This document shows, piece by piece, positions 37,201 to 49,200 of a stretch of 64,000 nt of DNA. The DNA comes from Istiophorus platypterus. Lineage: Eukaryota; Chordata; Actinopteri; Istiophoriformes; Istiophoridae. The notes under the pieces are model-generated. The model had not been told where the DNA came from. It did not search any database and worked only from the letters and a program-made list of their open reading frames with translations. The first letter of the stretch is position 1. Every line of letters starts with the position of its first letter. The stretch lies in the NCBI GenBank assembly GCA_016859345.1, contig CM029111.1, positions 10,908,714 to 10,972,713 of the forward strand, given 5' to 3'. Made by a program: the position numbers and the translations under genes.

Positions 37201-40200
37201 CATGCTCATGCTCATCCGCATACATTTTTTATTAGTGCAGAATATGTAATGATGATTAATTTCAAAAAGAGATGGCATGCTTAATTAATGTGGCTTGTCA
37301 TGTTCAGGAGCGGGCTACTCCTGCATTCCTTTATATCACATACCATTTGTCACATTAAGGATCTGTGATGATTTAATTAAGAGTCTGCTGACATTGATCT
37401 TTTCAGGTCTTTACAAGTGAGAATTATTTGTGACACCTTAATTGAGTACAAACTTGTAATTGCCCCTACTCCTGCTGAGAAGGAATGTTGTTGTAGATTG
37501 CCAGGGACTAATAGGGTGATATCCGAGGAGTGAAGGTCTGGGATTGATTGTTGAGGACCAAATCAATAGAATGGGATAAGGTAGGACAGCAAAACTGAGT
37601 ATGGCTGAGTGAGTAAAGGAAGCTTTGTGTTTCCTCTGATTAATGCTCCGATTAATGCCAGGAATCTGTGGTATGACTTGGCAGGGAGCTTCATCATGCA
37701 GTATGATATGCAATGGCTCATATCGAAAACAGGGCTTTGTCACAGTCCGCCAGCTTTCACCATGACACTGGTCAGGCTGGGAACCAGAATGGTGCCTAGA
37801 GTAGGGCAGCACCGAGGTAACTTCAAGTTCACACATCAGTCTGGCCACCGTGTTTAAGTTTGATGGAGGGAGATGAAAAAAAAAAAAAAAACCTTAATCC
37901 CTTATACCTCTAAACAATCATATCCACAGGTTCCCTGTAATTTTTTGGTAACCGCGGTGCCCAGTCAGGTATAGCCTTGGACTCATGGGGTGATGAGCAA
38001 GCAGATGGCAGGTGCTCTGGTGCCACCACCCACTGTTTCCCAACGGAGCCAAGCCTGGAGGGTGTGTGTGTGTGTGTGTCTCCCTGGATTAACGTTGCTA
38101 TAAGGGGATTTAGATCCCTGCGGCGGCCTGGGTCAGGATCTGGCCAGAACACTCCACTGACTCATTCACTCCTTCAGACAGATCTTCATCGTACTCAAAT
38201 ATGTAGTCCTGCTGTTTTGAGTTATTCTGTGGTAACTATTGTTAATCTGGTTCGTTTAAACACCGTATTTTCATAGGCTTGGAAAATTCTATTTAAATGA
38301 GAAAATAAGAAAAAACATCTCAGCCATTTGCTCCCATATCCAAGAGGGTCAAGTGGACTACTTGAGGAACTTGATACATTTGACTTTCATTAGCCTGCTA
38401 TTGAATCTCTTTTAATATATAATCACTGAATAGATCACTGAATATAATAGAATACAACTAAAATGAAAGGAAATACTGCTGAAATAAGTGATTTTCATCA
38501 CAATCTCTAAGAGCAGTCTGCTCTTCGATTCACTGATCGGTTCTTGTCTGTAGAATGAATCATTATTATCGTTTACTGAAACTGAATCACTCTGTAAAAC
38601 AGACAAACAATGTTTTCAGTTTTTCAGAACAAACCTGTATCAGCTGCTGTTTGAGCTTCTGGATCTCTGAGATGTTAAGTTCGCTCAGCAGGTCATCCAC
38701 GAGGCTCGGTGCAGGATGAAACAGCTCTTCCTTCTTTGGCATGGAGATGCGGTTGTCATCAGTGATAGCGTTGGCCAGTTTGGTGAAGCCATTCTCATAA
38801 CCGTGGAGAGCCTCGTCGTTGTTGGGTTCAGTGGCGGCATCGTCGCTAAACTTGAGACCGTCTAGAGAGATGCTTAGTGGGCTGAGGAAAAATGGGAGAA
38901 CAACGTTTAGTGTTTAGTAAAGAGGATAATGAAGCTGGTGAACACCTTGTTCGTGAGCTTTTACCTGTGGTACAGAGTGTCTCCAATGCTCATGTAGTGA
39001 GAAAGCTCTTTCCTCAGGGAAGCTTTTAGCTCACGCTCGGTCTTGATGGTCTCCAGGGCCTCCCCTAGCTGGCGCTCGGCGATCTCCTTCAGACGAATGG
39101 CATCCTCCAGCTGGCTGTTCAGGAACTGAGTGTCCTCCTCCAGACGACGGATCTCATGCTTCAAACCCTCAAACTCCACCTGGGCAGAGGAGGAGAGGGA
39201 ACCACTTTAATGAGCGTTGGATTCACCGAGAAATAAATACGACGGGGTGCATTTCCTATGAAAATGAGCTGTCATCCTGTTTCATGCATGGGAATATGGG
39301 AAGGATCAAAAGGAACAACATTATTCAAGACAATGCTGATCAAGAACCAATCCATTTAATTTCCTTTCTAATTTGTTTTAAGTTGATTGGATTTGGGAAT
39401 CCTTTTATATACGTTTGTTTCATGCCCCTCATGATGAATAAAGAAAAGATAATCCTAAACAGCACAGGCATATGGAGAGAATTAACATCTCAAACATAAA
39501 AGAGAGCATCGAATGGAAACACCCTACGTTGCAGATATTTGCAGATGTGCAAAGTGTTTTTTTTCCCCCTATCAGCTCATTTGAATTAACCCAGGAAGTG
39601 TGTTTTTTACTATGAACCATTAGAATCTTTGGTCAGAAGAATAAAAGCTGTTAAAGAGTCTGACAAACTATTTCACAATCAGTCAACAGCCCTGTTTACA
39701 GGCACTGGAAAAAAACAAAAGCGGCTGCTTAACTCTTATCTATATCAGAGGCTGTTTTTATTACCATAATCGGATCTGAATATTATAGAACTCATTCTTC
39801 TTTTGGCAGTCTAATCAGTACAAGAATCAGACGTACTGAGAGCTGGTGTGAGGGGCCTTTGGTTGACTAAGATGCTGTCAGACATTATACACTACAGGCG
39901 AGTTTAAAAAACTAGTTGAATGAGATGCCTGGAGCTACTGCAATAATTAACCCTCACTAAAGAGGCTGCATGGTGATCAGCAGCGGCCTCGGCAAATGTA
40001 ACAAGAAGGGGATGTTCTGCACTCGTTCTTTTACCCAACCCTCCCCTGCAAGAGACCGCAACTCCACCTCTCTCCCCATTTACATGATTCAAACGTTGCA
40101 TTTCGAGAGCTGCAACACTGCTCTATCCTCACCTGGCTCTGTTTGAGCATGGAGACCTGCTTCTGCAGCGAGATGTTCTCCTCCTCCAGCTCAGTGTAGT

Positions 40201-43200
40201 CCTGCAGCAGACGAGCCTCGCGGAACTTGTACTCCTTGATGTCATCCCGCAGCTGATTCCTCTGGAGCTCCACCATCTGGCTGTTCTGCAGGGCCAAACG
40301 AGGTAGAGAGGGAGGAAGAGGAGGGAGAGCTGTCAGTGACCACTTCTTCAGTCTTGTTGAGTAGCTGAGTGTGGGAGAGGCAGCGACTGATTGGATATTC
40401 TTGCTTTACTGTAACTCTTTGTGTCATGTTGGCTCTTTAACACTCTAAATCTCACTAGATAAGAAAGGGCTCCCATCTGGCCAAACCCACTGTGTGCGTG
40501 TGCTCGGGTTTCGTGCGTTAGCCTGTTCGTGTTTGAGAGAGAGGTGCCAGGTGTCTCTCTGGGCCGTGGGCCACAAGTGTTGCCTGCCAGCTCTGATGCC
40601 ACAAAAGAGACTGGAGCCTAATGGACGGGAAGCTCTCGAACAGTCTCATTCTCTAAAGCGGAGTTAGATGAGGCTCGTTTCTCTCGGAGGCTCAGGGGAG
40701 ACACGGACTAATCAGCACAAATGAGGAAATTACAGAGATCAAAAGCTGGAATTTTAAATCAATCAGAAATTTTGACAATTATCACTAATGTTTGGAGTGT
40801 GTGGTGGCGGAACAATATGCCAATACAGGTAATGCACATCGGTGTGAGTGTTTGTAATGTACCATATATGCTAGCAGCTCTCTCCTGCTGCACAGGAAAG
40901 GCTTCATTAATTATATAAAAGTGAGCGACATGCTCTTTCCCCCATTTGTAGATACTGACGACAACAGAGGGCCAGAGGGATCCGATCAGCCCTACTGAGC
41001 CCCCTGTGTCCTCACTGCCTGATCTTTTGCCCCATTTAACCCTCCAACCCCTCCTTTTGAGGTGTGTCACCGCCCTCCCGCCCCTTCCTGCCCGCTCATC
41101 CAAAAGACATAAGACTAATGCAGGACTTTTGGGGTGGGGGGACATCTTAGCCAGTGGCTCTCTGAGAAGTAGCAGATAAAAGCTCTAAAGTAAGGGGATA
41201 CTCACGGAAGGAGCACGAGCCTCTCACTCTTTTTGAACCGAATAAACAAACACATGTGTGCGCATGTAATGTGAGAAAGAGATGGGAAAGCGTGGGAAAT
41301 CGATCTCCGTATTCAGCAGCCTTTGAACTGACCTTGAATGTTTTACGTGTGCATGTGAGCCCGTAGCTTTTAGAGTTTGCCTGTGCATGCAGTGTCTCTG
41401 TCTGCGATAATTTGACAGCAAAGCTTCAATACGCACACACCGTGTATTCCTATCTCCCTATCAGGTGCAGAATGTGTGCGTATTTACATGTGTGAGACAC
41501 TAAGAATGGCATTCTCCATACCTCGCAGTATTGTCTAGATATGCATGTGTGTATTTGTGGTGGAGTGCTTGACGTGTCTCTTTCTCTGAGAGGAGCTGGC
41601 AGAGATAACCTAATACCAGAGGGGCAATTAGCCTTCCAATCCCTTGCCAAGTGGCCCCCTCCTTTCATGCTGTCGCCATGTGGCCGCATCAAAATCTCTG
41701 GTCTCTAATCATTTCGCCGACCATAGGAAGTCAATCCTGACAGGCTTTCACTTTGCAGACTTTCTCATATCCACACGGCCTTGAGATTGAATACACATCA
41801 GTCAGACTACTCACTGAAGTAGAATAGGTAATGAGCTGGCGGTGACAGGTGTCCTGATGGTAAGAAACACCTTTCAATAACCAGAAGGTCAGTGGTTTGA
41901 TCCCTTTACCTTTAATGTGTTCAGATCCCATTCAATTAAATTTCCTTGTCACATACTATTCACACCACTCATAACATTGGGCAATATAAAGTAATACAGC
42001 TTTAGTAATAAAGAACAATAATTCACTCTGCAAAATATCTAACCAATGTGACTCAGGAGACCAAAATTAATTAATTAATTAATTAATTTTAAAAAATCTG
42101 TTTTTGTAACTTCCTCTATAATTGGAATTTATTTGCTTATTTTAGCTCATTGAGAGAGAAATACACTCACAAATACTACGATGAACAGTACATGGCTCTC
42201 ATTTGCTCACTGTAATAACTAATCGCTATTAGCTGGGCTGAGTTGAGGCTGATGTGTGAAGGAGCATTAGTATTCATCAGGGTTTTTCGCATGTCTAATG
42301 AGTTTGGGTGTTTGCCGTGCAAAGGCCCTGATGTTCGTTCATTAATGAATAATGCATGTGCTTACACTATAGATCAGTCCTAACTAAGCCTCTGTACGGT
42401 GGCCCTGACTGCTGAGAGAGCAGCAAAAAAGAAAAAAAAAGAAAGAGCTGGTATCAGTCTAAACATTAACAGATTCAGTTACTGACTTAGCCGTCAGCTT
42501 TGGAGAATTGAACAGCATATACAAAATGAATTCAGAGCTATTTTGAACATAATCCCATCAGTGGAGTAATCTTTTGTTTTAAACTCCGCGAGGCTGTGCC
42601 AGCTGGTGGTTCAGGTCTCTTCCTGTTCAGGGTTATGTGCCTCAGCTGGAGGGTCAGCGCTGTTTGGTCCAGATGAATACGGGCCATCGCTCTAACTGAT
42701 TATAAGCCTCCTCCAATCTGATTACAATGCACACCAGAGTTTTGACCTTTAACCTTGTTTCCACATCCTGTGCTACACTGAACCCTCTCAGAGACTCTGC
42801 GTGTGTTATTGTGTGCTTGTCTGTGTGTGTGTATGTGTGTGTGTGTGTGTGTGGGTGGGGGCACGGCCCTGCTGCCTGACAGAAGTTGATTTGAGCAAAT
42901 TCACCAGGGGTTGTATTGGTCATGTGCCGTCCTGTTATAAAATGTGAATTGTAATTAATCAGCTGTGGGACACATGCGCCCCCTGGGAATGTAAATCATG
43001 ATGATGTGTTTGTGTGTCTGATTAGATACTGGGGCGTGATATTTCAAAGGCCATCTGAGGTGCCACCCATAAAGACCTTGTCACCGAGGAGCCTTTCATG
43101 GCCACAGGCCTGTGTGTGGATAGCGATTACCCCCTGCCTGCTGTCACCACAGGTGATGTCTGGACAGCTGCTCGAGCACACCCACACGCCACACACATAC

Positions 43201-46200
43201 GGACAAATGTGTCTGTGAAAAAAAAACAACCAGGACCTACTGCCATACCATAAACTTGCAGAAAAAGAATGACATATTCAGAAGCACAGCGAGGACCCGT
43301 GCGGGCACGTGTGCTATATAAATGTGATAAAGCCTGTGAGTAGTTTTCTGCTCTAATTCAGTCTCTCTTGCTCATACAGAGATGCAAAAATGTCACAAAA
43401 GCACCTTTCTGTAGGTCAGACCTTCCCCTGACTGTACGAACTTTCACTTTCAACTCTAAAGCTTTCTTTTCACCAGTAAACTGCTTTTGACAGCACAGTG
43501 GGGCTGAGCCTGCTTAAATATCAACAAAGCTCTGAGTAATTTCTAAATGTGTTTGAGCCACTATAACCTCCACTTCTATGGGGAATAGCTTCATCACTTC
43601 GTAAGCCATGGCGGCAGCGTTTAAAGCTTAACACAAGGGTAGATTAGGAATGTTTAATGCTTTGTTAAAGGCTCTGCTGCTTGATAACTCCAGAGAATCC
43701 AGTTTGCATTTCTGCAGAAATCCCAGTTTCCTGGCCTCTTACTCTCTGGTTTGGTTCCCTAGAAAGTGCTGCCAAGACTCCCAGATAGAAAAGGAATGTA
43801 TTATCGATACAATATTACAGATAGGCTGAGTTTAAATTACATATACATACAATTATATTAAATTAAATTAAATTACATACACACACACACACACATATAC
43901 ATATATATCCTCTTTCTCCTTTAAACTCTCACTCAACTGACCTCCATTTCACTCTCCATCCTGCTCACTTTGCACTTCGGTAAAATGCTCACGTACTACA
44001 TTTCTTTTTTTAAAATTACCATCCCTGCAAAGTACAGAGGGGCTCTCAGGTGACATGTGACACCAAGTGTACACCAGCTCAATACTGTTTTTTTTTTTTT
44101 ACCCCCTCTCAGCCTCGCTGTCTAATACCACTGAACTCCATTTTGACATCTAACCAACACTGCTGCCGCTCTCATTCCCATCCCCCGCCTCCCCTCTCTC
44201 CTCCGAGTGGGTCAATGTGCTTTTAGAGGGCAGGTCTCAGCCAAAGTTGAATTCCTTCTTCATACTAGTTCCATCATATCTACCTACCATGCAAAAAAAA
44301 TGGACAGGGACGGCCTCGTTCACTTCTGCTTACATTTCTGGTGAAATTGTGATCCAGAGAGCACTACTGGATGTTAAGTGTGTTGTCAAGGAAAATAGAT
44401 AAATAAATAAATAAAACTTTAAATGTCCTGCAGGTTCTGCAGCTTGTCAAGGTCAAGTCAACCCCTGTTACACCTAACTCTACAAAGCCATACCCATCCC
44501 AGGATTACCATCAGGATAGATGAGAAATTAACCACAGACACAGCCCAGCTCAAACCCCCCCAGTATAGCTTTAGACAGAGCAAAGGAATAATGAAGCTCA
44601 GGGGCGTATTACTTCTGACAGAGCCGAGGAAACGGGTGAGAGCGGATCTGCTTTTATCCTCCTCTTCTCTGCAAGCAACTGTCGCTCTGTTCAGCCTACC
44701 CAGACTCCATTAGGGAGAAAAAACACCGTCAAGGTCACACTTCAATATGACGCTTAAAAAATAAAACGTGAAAGGAATCTTGTGACTGCCTGGCTGATGT
44801 TACTTTGTCCACTGTGTGATGGCTGGAAAGCCTACAGGGTGAAAGTGTGCCTGCATGCACTTAACAGTGAATTACTGATTTTTAGGTCACTTGGATGGAA
44901 ATGGAGACATGTGAGCATGTTTAAAGCCATTAGTTATTGGGATTTATTGATTCGGCATGGGAAACCTCTTTGGTGCTGTGAGCCGGTGGCTTAAAATCGA
45001 GATTGATACGTTTTCAGAGCTTTGTTAAAGCTGAAACCAAAAGTCGACCAAAAGTTTATCAAGGGATAAATGAAAACTCTTAAATGTATTTTAGAGACTC
45101 GCTCCCTTAAAGGCTAAAAATAGCCATAAATCTGTGGGACACACAACTCATGAGAATGTTAGCTTAGGTGGTAGCAAGGTTAGTTGATGTTCAGTGCAGT
45201 GAGCAGATAACCCAGATAACATCTGGTGGGGCTTAGATAAGGTGTGGGTCATTTGTGGTCGCAGCAGTAGCAGTTTCTTGTGTAAAAGTGAAAACCGAAG
45301 CAGGATGCATCTATAGAACACCTTTTTTCACAGCTCTTCCCTTCCTCTGCTCATTATATTCCTCTGTCGCTTCAGTGAGCCCTTTTCTTTCGAGGCCAAT
45401 TTCACAACCTTTTCTCAGTTTGTCTTTCCATGCTGCCCCCTTCCCCCAGCTGTCATGGGACGAGGGGTGATCTGTCTGGCATTAATGTCGCAAGAAATAA
45501 TAAGCTGCTTGACGTCAACACCCGAGAGCCCTCCAGTAGTCCTGTTACATTAGCCTCAGGTCAGATGATAATGAGAGAGAACAAGGAGCAACGCCCCTTG
45601 GATACCTTTGCCACTCAACTCTAACCTTTCAACAATCAAGGTGAAGCTTTAGCACTGCCATGACAATTGAAATTCTGTTCTCACATCCATCTGCTCTACT
45701 GGTTCATCACTGAAAAAAAACTGCAGCCTCGCACACTAACTACTTCTGATTACAATAACAACGCTGGCCTTCCTCGCAATCAGCTTAAACCTCTGGCTTC
45801 TTCTAACCTTTTTAACTCATCCCATCAATGCAGATACCTCCCCTCTCTAAATCCCCTATTTCTCTGTCAGGTGTTTAATCCAGCCAATTGAAAGCAGCAC
45901 TTAAATTAAGCTCCAGCCACTGTGTCAATGGGGTGTAAACCCCCCCCCCCCCCCAAAAAAAACAATCATGTTCAGGATTTGAATGGCCTCTGCATTACAG
46001 TGATCGACAAAAACAAAAAAAGCCATAATTTATGTGCCCATGAGGTTAAAATACCCTGAGCAAGTGACTTATTTCAGGATGATTCCTGAATGGAGTGATT
46101 CTTGCAGTGTCAACACTGCACCCTGAATGACTCAAATGTAGAAGGATATCACTGCAAGAGATCATGCGCAGATGCTGAAGCGGGTACGCTTAATTTCTCG

Positions 46201-49200
46201 AGCGTTAATAGCGAGACCGAGGTACACTGATAACATTTCCAGGGGGTTACTATCTTCGGCCTTGCTTGATAATTTCCTGAGAGGCAGGACTCCACTTTCT
46301 GTGAGGATAATAGCAGCCACCACTGTGGGCACATTGCTCTCAAGACGTGAGATTGAATTTAATGAAGTCATGCCTATTAGAGTGCGCCTCCTTACAATGT
46401 TACTGGCTCTTTGTGGAGGTTTAATCCTGTAGACTGCACCATAGCAGTGAAATGTGTCTTATCAGCGCCTGGGGCTAACATTCAAGTCTTTGGCATGATG
46501 GGCTGCCTTGGAGGTTTAGATGTGATGTATGTAAGCAGCTGTCATGCTTTCAGATCGGTGGAACTAGGATACATTCTATTGATCGATTTGCGAGGAGCAT
46601 GCCGTCAAATTACATACCCTGAGCATTCTGGGAGCCTTCTTTCAGCTTTACGGCTGCCGTGAAAGCTCTCACTCTAAAAACATATGTATTTTACGGAGGA
46701 ACCTTGTCAATTTGCGTGGACTAAAAACCCAAAACACAAAAGGAAACAGTCACAGCACAACTGTCAATTACATTCATTAATGGAATTGAGTCATTCAGTC
46801 CCCCTCCTGACCCAGTATGACTAGCCAGGCTGTCCCAGGAAAGCAGCACCATCCACCAATGGTGCTTGAATTTACTCACACTAAGGTTTTCTCCTTTTTA
46901 ACAGACCTTAGGTCTCTTTCTCTTTCTTTCGTACTATTCTCATCGTCTCCTAGTGCCCTCCACCCTCCCCTTTCCAGCCTGAGCTTTTGGGCTAATTCGA
47001 AAACCCAGGGGACAAAGGCCTCTTTCAGTCCCGTCAGTCTGGTCACAATGCCAGCCTTAGTGCCCAAGCTCCCTCCATTTGCCTGCCACACACACTCCTC
47101 CTAGCACCCACAGAAGTACCATTAGAAGGGTGTCATTATCTCCCATACATGGGGCGATTTACACTCCAGCCTCTCTAATTTAGCCAATTAGAGCTGGCCG
47201 AGGTCCATGGCGCCGCATCGGGGTGTTAATATTGGGAATGGCACCTGCAGAAAGGCCATCATGGAGGCCACCAATGTAACCCACGCTCCACCATTGGTTT
47301 AGATCAGGAAAACACATTATTCCCCTTTCTCTAAAAAATTAAAATTAAAATTATGGTAAAGATACAGTAAGTAAATAGCCTCTGGTGCGAGGTTTATGAA
47401 TAATTATGTCTTTTTGGACAGTAATCATGCTGAAGTTGACTCCTGGATGCCAACAGGCATTAGCTTTAATTCAGAGAGATTCATGTTCTTTTTCGAGAAC
47501 ATGTCTAGTGAGACACTTCTGGCTTTCATAATGCCCAACTGCTCAACTCCTGACCTAAATTTAGTTGAATTCAGAATTTAATTTGTTGTGAAGGACCACT
47601 TTCTCAGTCGTTTTCACTAATCACAGTAAGAAATGCTGCTGACATCTGTCTCAAGCAGTGAATTGCAGAAAACAGCAGTCATTCCTGCAGCTGTCAGCTG
47701 AGACTTTAGACTCACTCAGGAGGGGAGGCTCTTTTCTTCCCCCCTACTAATTACGTTGGAATTACCAACTTGACCAGCAAAACGCTAAATCTGCTGTGCA
47801 CAAACATGGGAAGATTTGCAATACTTATGGGTTTAACTACTCTATAGCAAGGGTATTATACAGACAGGAGGGAATAACGAGACCAAAGAGAAAAAAAGAG
47901 ACACAGTTGCAGGCCCAGAAGCACATATGCCTATACTTGATTATTTAGACAAAGCTATGGTGCTAGGGTTGTTGTTGGTGCTTGGCTGGAGAGGCATGCA
48001 TGGAATGAATATAACAACACTGACCTTAAAATTAACACCGAAATGCAGATGTACTGAAATTCCTGTACAAAATACCAATATGATGCAACAACTTAGAAGA
48101 TACAGGAAAAGGAGCTCCTGCCTAGTATGTGATGTACTATGCACCTGCCCAGACCTGCGAGTGTCAAATACGTCAAATGAAATCAAGCATTACTGGTCCA
48201 TCGCTTCTCTCCTCATTTGCCAAACTCTTTAAACAAGTTGCTACTTCAAACCCCCACTCTTTATTATTCAAGCCTTTCCTTGGCTGTCAAGGGAGCACAG
48301 ACCTTTGCATCAAAGACACCCATCTAAAGGTTCCCTAAGCCCCCTTGTCAAACCGCGTTCGTCTTTCTTCCTCCCTTTATGTCCCCCTGTCTTTGCGTCA
48401 AAACAGGCTTGCTCGAAGCTCTGCACATCTCTCAGTCAGTACGATTTCAACACGTACTTCTCTGCTGTTAATTCAATCTCCTCGTCACAAGCTCCATCAC
48501 GCAACATCACGCATGCATGGCCATTGGCAAAAACACACTACCCCTGCTCTGCACTTGGCTCTCATCTCTTCTAATGAGGTCAGTTAGCTGTGAGTATATG
48601 TAAATGGCAGCAGCAAGAGAGGTCAGACATTGTGCAAAGTGGGGCGCAGACAATGAAGGTTTACGTTATGATAGTCAGGGGGGGCTTAAGAGAGTAGAAT
48701 ATTAATACGTTTGCTGGAATGTGTCAAGGGCGTGAGTATGCTTGAACTCAGGGAAACGGCGTGGTTGTGCTTCAGCCGAAAAGATTTCAGTTAACTGAAT
48801 TCAGCGGTCTGGCAAAGGGCTTGTCTGAGGAGGAGTTTTTTGATTTGTTTTTTTTGGCTAATGTCAAAGCTACAGCGACAGGTAAAGCATTACTGTCATT
48901 CATTGGTTTGGAAGATATTCACTGATCAATTATCCATGTAGGATCATGCAAGACAGCCAGCTTCCAATGGTCTAAGTGTTTTTCCTTTATCTGTGATTAT
49001 AACTCCACCCTGAATCAAAAACGGGGTGGAGGACAACACATCAGGCTTGAAGGCAAGGTGTTACTTTAATTAGCCTGATCTCAAAGAGTGATTAGTCTTG
49101 TCTTAGCATGTCAAACACACAAGAGTCTTTGACTCTGGAATCACACCCTAAATAACAGAGGCTTGGGGAGCAATATTTAAATTATCAAAAGTAAATGATT

